64,000 nucleotides of DNA from Myoxocephalus aenaeus (taxonomy: Eukaryota > Chordata > Actinopteri > Perciformes > Cottidae). The notes beneath the pieces were generated by a model, which was not told the origin of the DNA, did not search any database, and was given only the letters and a program-made list of their open reading frames with translations. Each line of letters begins with the position of its first letter. The first letter of the stretch is position 1. The stretch is from positions 5,252,001 through 5,316,000 of the forward strand of contig JBAMJR010000154.1 of assembly GCA_038501785.1 (NCBI GenBank). The letters are read 5' to 3'. Shown piece by piece: positions 1 through 32,900 of this stretch. The translations under genes and the position numbers were made by a program.

Positions 1-1068
1 TTCTGATCAAGGCCCTAGTTTTAGTGAGTAAAACATGTGATGCAATGAGGTGCTTTTTTATGTTATAGATACTATAACCTAATGCACCTTAGAGTTGACA
101 GGTCTATGTACTGTTAGATAATATTTACTTCCCAAGGCTTCTAATTCTCATTTACATGTGCAGATGCTCTTTTGTAAAGACATGATTTACCGTTTACCAC
201 TTTAGGACAATATATGGCCTGGAAACATCTGCTGAGCCAGACAAAACATGGCCACATGTCATGTTCAGATTAATAAATGGGAAATATGGAAGTAGGAAGA
301 GGAGATTAGTGGACAGATGAATTCAAAGCACTTTAGGAAGTTACTAAGGATCAGGTTGATTGAAAGCTAGTTGCTGACACGTATAGGATAAGATTGAATG
401 AAGGAGGAGAGGTGTGGGATGGAGCAGCTCCACAGGGAGGGCAAAACAACTGTTCCTACGTTGAATTTGACAGGTGGAATATATAGTGTGAGAGTGAAGT
501 GACCAACATGGAAGCCGCCATGGAGGGGGGGAAATATCGAAGTATGATCCCAGCTGGGCAGCAAGCCGAGGCCTCTTGTGAACCTATATGAGATGGGGTT
601 GTTCCAGAGAAAGATGGGATCAAAGAGGCTCCTGCTGGATAACAGTACTGTATATATTCAGAGGAGTATGCTGAGTATCCCCGGTCTGCAGGCTCAGGAT
701 ATTCCGGTTAGAGCTAATATTGGTCAGTTCAGCTGTCGTTTGTTCACCAGCTATATTATTTCAAACCCTCTGTGCTCCTCTGGCTGGAACTAGGCTCAGA
801 CATATTTGCACACTTCCTTGCCTTAAATGAAGGTGACTTTTTTACCAAGGGGCTATAAAACACACTCTCTCTATGGGGCTGGAAGCTAACTCCGCTCTCC
901 TATCTCTCCTCTTCCAAGACCTGAGACCCTGAAATACCGGGTGCCAGAGCTGCGTAAAATCATTCAGGAAGGGTGTCATCTGCAGTCCGTTTAACTGATT
1001 CTATAGACGTGGAAGTGCATGATACCAATATATTGCACTAATATTAATAGGTCATACCAAGTCTGGGG
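1..1068. other. Non-coding stretch, no gene seen
   Basis: I see no conserved exon here. Open frames are short and match no family I know. A TATA-like string (CTATAAAAC) lies near 854 and is followed by a pyrimidine-rich tract, but no convincing coding exon with a signal peptide and donor site follows it. The stretch may be upstream sequence or a first intron of the ABI3BP gene, whose first visible exon starts at 7523. Confidence 0.4.
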
Positions 1069-1733
1069 CAGTGATGGCGGAAGAGAGGGGTGATTGCTTC
1101 CCTTGGTGCCCCCATGTTTGAACAAACCTTAGGAAAAGTGCCCTCTAGGATGCTTCTATAGAACATACACCATGATAAAGTGCCCTCTAGGATGCTTCTA
1201 TAGAACATACACCATGATAAAGTGCCCTCTATGATGCTTCTATAGAAGATACACCATGATATAAAGTGCCCTCTATGATGCTTCTATAGAAGATACACCA
1301 TGATAAAGTGCCCTCTATGATTCTTCTATAGAACATATACCATGATAAAGTGCCCTCTATGATTCTTCTATAGAACATATACCATGATAAAGTGCCCTCT
1401 ATGATTCTTCGATAGAACATATACCATGATAAAGTGCCCTCTATGATTCTTCTATAGAACATATACCATGATAAAGTGCCCTCTTGGATGCAACATAAAC
1501 CATGATAAAATGCCCTCTAGGATGCTTCTATAGAACATACACCATGATAAAGTGTCTCTAGGGTGCCCTTTCAGTGGAGAAAATCTATAGTTCCTCAAAA
1601 TTTTGAAAACATGGTGCCACATAGGCTGTCCTACATGATAGCAAATGTTCTGTGTGCTGGTGCCCCAACTCATGCAGCTGTTGCCTTTTTGATATTTTTC
1701 GCCGGCCCCTCAGACAGCCTGAGTCCGCCACTG
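1069..1733. mobile_element. MITE-like repeat with hAT-type ends, containing a minisatellite
   Basis: The left end reads CAGTGATGGCGGA and the right end TCCGCCACTG, so the ends are imperfect inverted repeats of the CAGTG(G)CGGA kind common in non-autonomous hAT elements. The flanking octamers (gtctgggg and ctaagggg) agree only in part, as expected for an old target-site duplication. No transposase is present. Most of the interior is the 42-bp tandem array at 1132-1560. The element assignment is an inference from its ends. Confidence 0.45.
1132..1560. repeat. 42-bp minisatellite, about 10 copies
   Basis: A unit built around AAAGTGCCCTCTAGGATGCT recurs every 42 bp, with a few copies lengthened or shortened by small indels and one shorter copy near 1500. 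Because 42 is a multiple of three, the minus strand shows a spurious repetitive open frame (MFYRRIIEGTLSWY repeated). There is no splice context or non-repetitive coding flank, so I treat it as non-coding. Confidence 0.9.
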
Positions 1734-4332
1734 CTAAGGGGTGTATGCAGCCTGTAGAGCACTGCTGTGATGTTCAGATGCTCAAGACAAACTGACATGA
1801 CTTCATTATTATGTCACCTCCATCTACCAATTCCACCACATTCATTTCAAAGAGCGGAAAAGTTCTTTTCCATTGCACATTATTGAAAACAAAACCAGCC
1901 TTGTAGTCTTGTTCCAAGGACTTTTTTTCTCTCTCTTTTGGAGGCTTTGCTTAGGATATTTATAGTTCATTAGTTCACACATCAACGTGAGTGGAAAAGT
2001 CTTAAGATGATCGAAGTTTATTTATTCTCAGAGTGTTTACTTTAAAGCTCCATGTGTGAACCAACAGTGAAGAGAGACAGTGAGGCATGAAAGAGCTTCA
2101 ATGTCAGACAGAAAATCATGATGTGTTGATGCCAAAACATGTTTGTGCGTGCACCATGGACATTTTAATATGAATTTGCCAAACACACATAGAAATAACC
2201 TGTTGCACAACGGTTCAAGGTAAGCGTGTTGTGTTGACAACCCCATTAACCTACTCCCTTTCCCGGAGGACCGTCCATCACTGCTGATGATCCTAGATAG
2301 ATGCTCTGCTAAGCCAAGATTGAGTTTCCAGTTCGAGGGTGTTTCTGCTTTTCAGGCCAGCAGGATCACATCCTCTTGCTATTGGTCCAAAACAGGATGA
2401 ATACAAGGATTGAACAATGTGGCATTGTTTATTGGCTGATTCCCAGCGTGTTGATGGATTTCGTACAGTAATCGTTGATGAGTTATATTCTGTACGAGTG
2501 GGGCAGACTGCTTATGTCAGTTTTAATTGAAGGGATTAGTCTTCACTATGAGATTTCCAGTATATTATCTCAGTGGGAACGACATTTGTGAAGCTGTCTT
2601 CAGAAATTGTCACCATTTCTCCATAACATACAGATCAAAATATGTATCTATCAAAACAATTTATCGTTGGCTACATCATGGCATAGTTGGCATGTTTGCT
2701 CTACACAATTCCTTTTTGTTATATTGGTTATTAACATTAATGGTTATGAGACAATGGGTCATTTGCATCTCTTAGTGGTTGTTCTGCTTCTCTATGTTGT
2801 TGTTTTGCGTCTCTTTATAGTCTGTTTGTGTCTCTTTGCAGTCTTTTTGCATCTCTTTCTGTATTTGGCATCTCTTTTTGGTCATTTTATGTCTATTTTG
2901 TGTGTTTTTGTGTTTACTTTGTAGTCATTTTGCATCTGTTTGTGGTCGTTTCATTGACCTTCCAACATTCAGTTCAAAAAGAGAGGTTTCTGCCTCGTAG
3001 GTCTGTTCAGCAATCCATCCATGGCTATTAAGGGTAAGATTATGGATTACATTATACTTTAGTTATATGTCTTTTGACAAGGTTGTAAATCTTTCATAAT
3101 TTCATGTATTTGACACCAGAGATGCTGGTAATCAATCATTATTCTCCTCCTTATTCATTATTATTATATTAATATTATTATTATTATTATTATTCATCCA
3201 CACAAACACACAGGATGATCTTGTGGCGTAGCAGATTCTTTTCTGGCTCGCTAAATGTCAATAGTTTTCCTTTGTGCTGCAGTTGATTGATTAACAGGAA
3301 TGTGACTAGATTTTTTTCCTAAAGCTTTATTCATTTAACTCTGGAAATACTGATTAGTCTTAACAGTCCCTAAGCGGTGTGTGGGCCAAATGGCCCGAGC
3401 TCTGGACGGATTGTCATGGGACCAAGCCAGTGTTTGCTTGTACTGGAGTTGAATACACACTGCCAGAAGTTTCCTAATGTTTCTCTGAGTCCCTCTCCCT
3501 CAGAGCCAATCTCCCTCATGTTTTATTGGAAATATTGATGGAAGAATCACAACAAATGCAGTTTTGATAGGAAGCACATAGCTGGAAAAGCAGGAGGGTT
3601 ATTTTTCAAATTCAGGGCTTCCCCCCTTTTCACTGTCTGTGTCTGTTTGGCGTCTGGCAGCTGCTGGCAGTATTCCTCATGCAAAGTTCCACTATTTCAT
3701 TTAATGCTGAAATATGAGCCAAGGACTTGCTCTGGATAGTATAGTACAAGCCATAATCCAGGCAGAAAGTCCATAGTTTTAAACCTCGTAGAGGAGGTTT
3801 TGGTCTCCATAGACTCATTTATGGTTCCACTGCATAAAAATGAAAGAAACAGAGCGTGAAAATATAATTTAATTCATAAATATGCTCTTAATTCTTTATT
3901 GATTTAAGAAGGGCTTTACTCATTGAATTAACACACTGAATATGATAAAAAAAAACAGAACCACAAGTTCATAAAAACTGGCTTAATTCATGGCTCACCA
4001 TTTATCATCCAAGACTGCACTGGTCTGGCTATTTATTGTTTTACAAGAGTGTTAGCCAACTGTCAGTCATAAGTCACACTTCTGGCCCAGCTGTACTCAT
4101 TTGAGTTATCTGAAGATGATTAGCCTGCCTGTTAGAAACTGGCTAATTGCTAGCATACCCAGTTCTTGACATAGCAGAGCCAAAAGAAATATAAGTGAAT
4201 TCATTCATTCTTTGTTCTTGAGCTGCTTGTCAGTTCAATAGCAATGTTTTTTTTTTTTTTTTATATATATATATATATACACATGCCTCACTGTACCGAG
4301 ACTTGCTTCATACACACACACACGCACGCACG

Positions 4333-4371
<39 letters not shown>

Positions 4372-5481
4372 ACACACACACACACACAGCAGTGATTTCA
4401 GTCAATAATGTTTGAATTTGTTCAGAAGGTGACAGCTAAATTTCAACAATTATCTAGCGTACAAAGTTTTCATAATAAAGATCATATCCCCTACTGCATA
4501 ACCTGAGTGGAAAGAAGATGCATCCAAACTCAATATTTCTCATGGCACTTGCACACACAATAAACTGTCTCTACTACCCCAAGCAAGTACCTTCATCACA
4601 ATTTGGAAAACAGATCATATCAGGGGGTTTTCCACTATAATTGGGGTGTTCCTCTTTGAACTTTCAGTGACCCCAGCAAGCTTGGAATAACAGAAACTAA
4701 ATATGCCAGAAAAAAAATCTTTTACCACATTTCAAAACAACAAATTACTATTTTGCTCTCTCTCTGCGATGTCCGACCTCAGAACAAGTCTAGTTGGCTT
4801 TGGTTTCCCACCCTTTGATGGCTGTCCTCGTGCATATGTCCCAAGGCTCTACAGTTAGATATTATTCTGTAGAAGTCAGTTCTGGCACAAAATGTGCAGT
4901 TTCTTAATAAGTAATGTCAATGTGTGTGTGTGAGAGAGAGAGGACGGGTGAGAGAAACACACAGAAAAGCATTACATCATACCACTTTCTTGTCAAATAC
5001 ACAAGCTCAAGTTTTAATAACGGTTGTTCGCAGATTTTTATTGAAAATAACAATACATGTATTTCAGCACAGACATATATCTTGAACACCCCATATAAAA
5101 GCTTCAATGTATGCAGTTTGTGAAGCTTTTATGTGGCAGATCCTTAATGTGTGTACTCTCTATAAAAGTAATGTTCTTATCCGGTTAGAAAGCCATTAAA
5201 AAATAAGTTTTTTCGGCACTTCTATTTTTGTGCTCACTTAATAAAATCACCATTATTACCTTCCAGTAAAACTGACACCTCAGCAGAACATGGACTCCTT
5301 GAATGGAAGTGTGAGGTGATGGAGGACAGAAGTGTCGTAAAAAATAGAAGCACTTGTGTAAATCTGTGAAGTCTTACAACAAGCTTTTCATTCCGCTTTC
5401 ACAAAACAAGCCAGGAATGGAAAGTAGATGAAGAAGAGAGGTTTTTCTGAGGGTTGCGTGTGCTACAGTCTGGTAATTTGT
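1734..5481. other. Non-coding stretch with simple repeats only
   Basis: No exon recognised. It contains ATT-rich simple sequence near 3165-3195, a poly-T/(TA)n tract at about 4247-4280 and a (CA)n microsatellite at 4311-4388. The T-rich open frames around 2600-3030 are low-complexity and lack splice context. Confidence 0.45.
4311..4388. repeat. (CA)n microsatellite with CG-CA interruptions
   Basis: Dinucleotide run of CA with several interior CG steps (cacgcacgca) and one TA step, preceded by poly-T and (TA)n tracts. Confidence 0.95.
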
Positions 5482-7316
5482 TTGCAGTATTTCCATCCAT
5501 CCATCCATTATCAGCCGCTTATCCGCGGTCGGGTCGCGGTTGCAGCAGGTTCAGCAGGCCGACCCAGGCTTCCCTCTCACCCACAACACTTTCCAGCTCA
5601 TTCTGGGGGATCCCGAGGCGTTCCAAGGCCAGCCGGGAGATATAGTCCCTCCAGCGTGTCCTTGGTCTTCCCCGGGGTCTCCTACCAGTTGGACGTGCCT
5701 GAAAAACCTCTAATGGGTGTCCAGGAGGCATCCTGATTAGATGCCCGAACCACCTCAGCTGACTCCTTTCGACACGAAGGAGCAGCGACTCGACTCCAAG
5801 CTCCCCCCTGATGTCCGAGCTCCTTACCCTATCTCTAAGGCTGAGCCCGGCCACTCTACGGAGGAAGCTCATTTCGGCCGCTTGTATCCGAGACCTCGTT
5901 CTTTCGGTCACGACCCAGAGTTCGTGACCATAGGTGAGGGTTGGAACGTAGACCGACCAGTAAATGGAGAGCTTTGCCTTCCGGCTCAGCTCCCTCTTCA
6001 CCAAGACGGACCGGTACAGCGCCTGTTTTACTGCTGCAGCCGCACCGATCCGATCTCCCGCTCCACCTTACCCTCACTCGTGAACAAGACCCCGAGATAC
6101 TTGAACTCCTTCGCTTGGGGTAGGCAGTTTGTCCCCACCTGGAGGGAGCAATCCTCCTTGGGACACCTTGGGAGGAGTTCGGGGAGGCCATGGAGAAGGA
6201 CTTTCGGTTGGCCTCAAGGAAGTTCTGGCAAACCATCCGACGGCTCAGGAAGGGAAAGCAGGGTCTACCCCAGGCTGTTCTCAGCGGGGGGGGGGGGGGG
6301 GGGGGGAACAGCTGACCCGGACTGCGAACATTGTCGGACGGTGGAAAGAGCACTTTGAGGAACTCCTAAACCCGGCCAACATGTCCCCTGGAGAGGGGGC
6401 AGCGCCGGAAGACTTTGGGGTGGTTGCACCCATATCCCTGGCAGAGGTCGCTAAGGTAGTCAAAAAGCTCCTTGGTGGCAAGGCGCCGGGGGTGGATGAG
6501 ATCCGCCCTGAGATGCTGAAAGCGCTGGAAATTGTTGGGCTGTCTTGGCTGACACGCCTTTTCAGTGTCGCATGGGGGTCGGGAACAGTGCCCATGGACT
6601 GGCAGACCGGGGTGGTGGTTCCCATCTTCAAGAAGGGGGACCGGAGAGTGTGCTCGAACTATCGTGGTATCACACTGCTCAGCCTCCCGGGAAAAGCTTA
6701 TGCCAGGGTGCTGGAAAGGAGGCTCCGACCGCTTGTCGAACCTCATATTCAAGACGAACAGTGTAGATTCCGTCCCGGCCGTGGAACAGTGGACCAGCTC
6801 TTTACCCTCGCAAGATTACTGGAGGGGTCCTGGGAGCTTGCCCAACCAGTCTACATGTGCTTTGTGGACCTGGAGAAGGCTTTCGACTGGGTCCCTCGGG
6901 GGTTTTTGTGGGGGGTGCTGCGGGAGTATGGCGTGCCGGACCCGTTGGCACGGGCCATCCGGTCTCTGTACGCCTGCAGTAGGAGCTGTGTTCGTATCCT
7001 TGGTAGTAAGTCAGACATGTTCCCGGTGGGTGTTGGCCGCCGCCAGGGCTGCCCTTTATCACCGATCCTGTTCGTGACTTTCACGGACAGAATATCTAGG
7101 CGCAGCCAGGGGGCGGAGAAGATCCGGTTCGGGAGTCCCGGGATCGCCTCTCTGCTGTTCGCGGATGATGTGGTCCTGTTTGCCTCCTCGGACCGTGACC
7201 TCCAGCATTCACTGGGGCGTTTTGCAGCCGAGTGTGAAGCGGCAGGGATGAGAGTCAGCACCTCCAAATCTGAGGCCATGGTGCTCTGCCGGAAACCGGT
7301 GGATTGCAGTATTTCC
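5482..7316 (-). mobile_element. Rex3-like (RTE clade) LINE, 5'-inverted copy with target-site duplication
   Basis: The 3' half lies on the minus strand at about 5495-6154: the C-terminal part of the reverse transcriptase ORF (frame clear from 6004 down to 5519), then a GATG-repeat tail reading catccatccatcc on the plus strand. The 5' half lies on the plus strand at about 6155-7307 and carries RT motifs FVDLEKAFD (near 6862) and LLFADDVVLF (near 7153). The halves meet at the same place in the element, since both contain GGATTGC. A 13-bp direct repeat TTGCAGTATTTCC flanks the whole (5482-5494 and 7304-7316). Frameshifts, including one at a 21-G run, make it inactive. The clade call rests on the GATG tail and protein look from memory. 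Its flanks are ordinary intronic or upstream DNA of ABI3BP. Confidence 0.85.
6286..6306 (+). repeat. 21-nt poly-G run inside the LINE
   Basis: An unbroken run of 21 G residues follows AGC in the RT-coding part of the LINE fragment. It breaks the RT reading frame: the frame upstream (…QAVLSG) and the frame downstream (TRTANIVGRWKEHFEEL) differ. Confidence 0.95.
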
Positions 7317-7522
7317 GTCTTTTTTTATTACTTTTGATATGTATTTAGAATTCATGGTTGCTGTCTTTAAGGATTCACCCTCACTCTATACTGAGGCTGA
7401 AGAAATACTCTATTTCTTTAAATACTTGCATTGGACTGAAGTGTGCAGAAACATTTGGGCCTAAATGAAATTCTCGAAAGCATTGTTTGATGGAACACCT
7501 GTGTCCTCTCCTGCCTCCACAG

Positions 7523-27677
<20,155 letters not shown>

Positions 27678-28648
27678 GACCCCAAAGGGCTGTCCAGGAA
27701 GGAGGACTTTGTTGGTGGGGAGGAAGAAGATGTCTGACTAGGCAAGGGAGGTGGGCCTTTCTTTCTTGTTACCATGGACAATGTAGATAGGTCTATCTGA
27801 TGGGTTTGAACTCCGCCTACTCTCCCAGGTATGAACCTGTACAGAACTATTGTGTCACAAAACTCTATTGAGTGCATTTGTAACATTAGTCTTATTCCTC
27901 TATTTATCAAAAATGCGTTCAACAAAGCAATGCAGGAGTCTGAGTGAACCAAAATGTTGAATATACAGTAATTCCAGAGAAAGTGTTGGGAAGCTGGCTC
28001 CCAAAGTGTAATAACTTGTATATTATTTATCAAAGGGGATCGTTATTGAACATTCTGTGTGTGCTCGGGCTTTTGAGATAAGAAAGTTAAAATTGTTCCC
28101 AATACCTGCATGTCAATGAGCACACACATTTTGTCATTTGTATACAGAAAGATGCCAATCATACTTTAATTTTACATTTGGACTATGTAAAAGTACACAC
28201 AGACATGCAGAACTGACCTTCTGCTGGCCCTAAGGGATTATTAGCAGTTTGCACAGTATTATAACTTTGTTCATATATGTATAGGATGTGAAATGCATTA
28301 CGTATACCAGGGATCATATAGTTTGATATATTTCAGGTAAGAGAAAAAACAGATTATTTGCCAAAATGTTGATTTATTCTAGGAAAACCAAAGCTTGAGC
28401 TCAGTGTTTCTATGAGGTCTTTTGGAAAGATTCATGCATTTTTAATGCTCGTGCAGCCTTGTCCTGTATTTTATAATAAGAAATTAAAATACAACTGAAA
28501 AAGTATAATTTAAACAAACGTCAATGTGGGAAGAGACATACTGTAAGTAATAACAAAATTCATGTTTTTGTGTTCATCATTGGAGACATTTTCAGGTTGT
28601 TCTGATCTGTCACGACTGCAGTTGTGTTTGGTGCACCGTGTTTACAGC

Positions 28649-28654
28649 AATAAA
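28649..28654 (+). terminator. Candidate polyadenylation signal of ABI3BP
   Basis: An AATAAA lies about 970 bp after the ABI3BP stop codon, in the short gap before the TFG 3' end on the opposite strand. It is assigned by position only. Confidence 0.5.
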
Positions 28655-28714
28655 TCTGGTTTTTGTATTTACTGATATTCATTTCTATTTGAATTAAATG
28701 CATTTTATGTTTAA

Positions 28715-28855
28715 GGTAAAGGTAGACACTTTGGGAAATCTCAAACTAATTCTCTCTCGTTGAGAGATTGATGGGACCATTTCTAGACACTCTGAAGGTA
28801 CTATCAGCCTGCTAACTTAGCTTAGCATGAGGACGTGAAAAAAAAGTCCTCATGG
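28715..28855. repeat. Teleost interspersed repeat fragment
   Basis: The text from the ACACTTTGGGAAATCTC region through CAGCCTGCTAACTTAGCTTA resembles a short dispersed repeat seen in many fish genomes. It sits between the convergent ABI3BP and TFG 3' ends. The identification is from memory of its appearance. Confidence 0.45.
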
Positions 28856-29070
28856 AAGAAGTTCCCTCTTCCATAGGCAGGAAAACTAAATAGGAATACC
28901 AGCATTACAGTTTTACAAATCTTGGTGGGGGAGAAAAGGAAAAAAAGAGAACCAAGAATCAGTAAGAAACTGAATAGTGAGGAAGAGCGTGAAGAGAAAG
29001 ACAGCGAGGCCAAGAGCAACTCAATATCAAAACAAAAAGATAAAAAAGGACTCCAACTGGGTCTCAATCA

Positions 29071-29076
29071 TTTATT
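29071..29076 (-). terminator. Candidate polyadenylation signal of TFG
   Basis: TTTATT on the plus strand (AATAAA on minus) about 840 bp after the TFG stop. A second copy at 29143-29148 is an alternative. Assigned by position. Confidence 0.4.
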
Positions 29077-29911
29077 AGGTTCAAGAAAAAAATGTTACAG
29101 TTTATACATAAACAACTAATCTCACTTGAGGGTGGAATTTGATTTATTAGTAAAAACCAGTGATAAGAGAGGAACAGCAAGCTTTACTGGAGATGATATA
29201 ATTAGCTAAACAAAAGAAGCCTTCTTCATGACACTGGGATCTACACCTCCCATAAGCCATCACTTAACTAGTTTTCCCAACATGGGGCAGTTTCATTAAC
29301 ACATCATTAATACCGACATGGTGGTGAAATTGATCAAACAAGAAAAAATGAAAATAATCAAACTGACAAAAACAAACAAACAAACAGAAGGGCAACTTTT
29401 CATTCAGATAGTGTCTTATGAATGCATCTCAACATGATCAGTTCAACACAACCGGTCGAGATGTTTGTCATCGACATGTATGACACAAACGCAGAATGTG
29501 GATGCTGAGCTCACTCGCTTATGAAGAGCTACCATGAAAAGAACAAACAGTTTGTGCAACGGCCTGTTTTGGTCTCCGAGGTGTGTGCATACAGACGGAG
29601 TACATGTTTACAGACACAAGAGGAAAGAGCGGACAGTAGTGGTGGTGACAGGAGAAGAGGGGGAAATAACGCAAGGAGCGTACACCTGGGCCGCAGGGCA
29701 GAGTGGTGTGCTGGAGAGACGGCATACAAACACTAACCATCAGACTGGGGAGTTGGGGGTGCTCGTTTCATATTTGGACTTGATATTTGTATGGGACAGT
29801 GGGGGAAATGCAGAGCCGTTACCATGTTTCCTGCACCCACTCAAAACAGAAAGCCACACATAGGGGAGGGTTATGGGGCCTGTGTGGAGCAGTAACATCC
29901 GCTATCCTCTT

Positions 29912-32900
29912 TTACCGGTACCCAGGGCCTGGCTGAGCGTAGCCCTGGCCGTAAGGGGGCCGGTTGCGGGCGTACGGATTAGCAGCTCCTGGTGGAGGGG
30001 TGACAGTGTTGCCTGGGGGCGGGGTGTATACCGGGCGGGGTTGGTATCCTGAGCCGGGCTGGGAGCTGGGCGGGAGGCTGTAGTTGGCAGGCTGGGAGGC
30101 CTGGGAGGTATAGTTTTGGGGAGGGAAGGCTCCTGGTGGATACTGCTGGGCTCCCTGAGTTGGATGGGGCTGCTGCTGGCCACCCTGGAAGCCCGGAGCT
30201 GGAGCTGGAGCTGGAGCCGGGGCTGGAGCCTGGGAGGAGGGAGGAGCGTAGTTCTGAAACTGCTGCGGCTGCTGCGGCTGCTGCGGCTGTGGCTGCGGCG
30301 CTCCAGGCTGAGGGGCTCCGGGCTGAGTGCTGTATCCTGCAGAGAGATGGAGGAAGGAATGGAGTCTCTTTAATTCATCCTTGAGAGGAAAGAGAGCCAA
30401 CACAGCAGCTACCTTTTTTTCTCTTAAAACCTTGACAGTTTTTACTCTTACCAGAGTACTGCATACCGTACTGCTGTTGCTGCTGCTGCTGCTGCTGAGG
30501 TGGGGCACCTGGTTGCTGAGGCGGGTATCCACCTGGAGCCTGGTACTGCTGATACACCTGACCTAAAAGAGACAGGGACAAGCATGGTTAGTACACAGAT
30601 AGAACCAAAAAGATATATAATATCAATATGACCAATTATTCATTACATCTCTGGTCCCATTTACACTTCCAAGTATCTTGTATCCGGTTAAAAAACTTGG
30701 ATGCGAATGAATACACTTCCATTCACACTTAGCTGCACACATGTGATACTCGGCACACAGACATTCATAACTCAGGCGAGGAGTTGTCCTCTGCACCACC
30801 AGACACAGCTATGTTTGCAGGAGGTGATTTCCTGCTGCACTTTCAGTCACTATGACTTCACCAGTCCACGCTGCATACCATTATTTTCCTCTACAGCTCC
30901 AAGGAAGCCTCGGCATCATGTAAGACTTATTAAGAACATTTGAATAGCATGATGAGTAATCAGTCACACCTTGCTTGACAGTGACGGTTTCAAAAACACA
31001 GAAACTATTTGGCCTTTCTAAGTGAGTTTTCCATTGAATGCCTGAACATTCAGCAAACACAACTTGGCAAACTAGTGTTTGCCAAGTTGTTTTTTTCTCC
31101 CTAAGGCCTAAACGTTCCTCCCAAATCTCCTGCCTGGCATATATATTGAGGTAAAGACACACAAATTCACAACGGTAGAAGAAGGCATAATGAAAGAGAC
31201 CCACACTTTGGGAGAGCTGACATGAACACTACAATTATTTAGAGTGTGATTTAGACTCCTATGAAGTGATGTACTGTCAGAGAACCTCAATGCACTCGGA
31301 AACAAGGCTCTCTATTTTGTGTCCAATAATTCAAAAACATTCAGGGTAGGACAAATGCAATTATTGTCCTAAAATAAATTGACTTTGCAGCTTTGGCTCA
31401 ATGAACCAGCAGTCAGAAAACAAGACCCCTTACTTTGCATCGATCTGGGAGACACTTGACAACTGAATATTCAGCTAGAAACAGAGTGAGGTGGCAGCCA
31501 GCTGTCATCTCCCTGACAGCACCTCGAACATGAACACCGAGAACTTTATTGTTTTAGAAGGCGTGCGTGTTAAATCGGCTTCTCCTCGACCTGTAATCCA
31601 TCATGGGGGAGTGATGGAAGGAAGTGTGACCTGGGGAGTTCATTTCACTCCACTGTAGCCGAGAGGTCAGCGCTTTGCCGGCCGAGCGCTCGCAAGTCAA
31701 AGAAATGACTGGGGACTGAAGACGGAGACGCGACGCTTCGAGAGAACAATCCCAAGTTAGGAAAATCATGTTCGTTGGAACGAAGAAGCATTTGGCTTTA
31801 GTTTTGCTGACCTCTTAAGCATGCCTCAAGAAAGAGTCATGAGAACGAGGTCCTATTTTTAAATAAACACCAAGTACACGTCGGGCCATCTGATAAAGAG
31901 CCTCGTGCAAATGTCTAAGCGATTGCCACATGTACATGTGTTTACAGTTTCTCTCTTGTGCACACAGTGCAACGGGTCTATCGGCGTCTGACAGACAACA
32001 GGTAGAAATCTTTGCCATCTGCTTATGGTTCTTGTTAGCAGCATTCTTAAGGTAACAAGTAATCTACGCTTGCATTGAATGTGAGCTTAAACCGAGCTTT
32101 AAAAAAGGCCACACATGCTCATTTGGCATCCAATCTCATGCATTACCTCTTTTAAATTATTGCGCATGGACTGACTGGCTGTTCATATGTATGACAGCCT
32201 TAAGGCAAATCAGAACAGGGAACGCAGTAATGTGAGGAAAGGGTCGCGTGGGAGATGAGGCTGGGGAGGATCTAGGTTAATGACTTTGTGCGCCAAATGC
32301 CAACCAGCCTTTGAAGTAAGAGAAGCGATGACGAAGGGAAACTGTACTGAACGGACAAACTGTTTGTTGCCGCATCGGACTTAGAGCCCGACCAACAAAC
32401 CTTTACAAAGCAGGATAGCTGTAGTATGAGCATCTGAAACCTTTGCTCGACTGCCGCAATCAATCAGCATAATCATTTTTTTTAATATTGTGTCCTTGGA
32501 GCTGCTAAATACACTCGTGAAGCCATAAAGTTGAAATTCCATTGGATAAGTGTTTGAAAGGGAAAACCCATTTCCAGTGCAAAGAGTTCCCCCGGCTCAC
32601 CTGCTCAGAACACCACGCAGCAGCCAAATAAACGGCACCTGGTCTATCGATTTGGATCACAAACAGGGGAAAGTGTACGGTAAGAATGTGGAGAGCATAT
32701 TTTGATACTCTGTTGATCTCTATTCAAGATTTCAGGGGGGGAATTACCGTAAATGAAACACTCAAACCGATTTTTTTTTTTAAAGAAAAAGTAATCTAAA
32801 ATCGTTCAGACTAATCAACTAATCTGCTTGTTGCTGAGCTGGCAAACCTGTGACTGAATACGTCTTCATTTGGATCAACTTAACTCTTATTGAGGTCTAT

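Noticed and set aside
850..870. TATA-like box CTATAAAAC
   Set aside because: No downstream first exon with a start codon, signal peptide and donor was found, so it cannot be tied to a gene.
1132..1673. CRISPR-like direct repeats or repetitive protein (MFYRRIIEGTLSWY)
   Set aside because: The units are contiguous with no unique spacers, in vertebrate DNA, so it is a minisatellite. The open frame follows from the 42-bp period.
29534..29863. 109-codon plus-strand frame over the TFG 3' UTR
   Set aside because: It lies in the TFG 3' UTR and has no recognised similarity.
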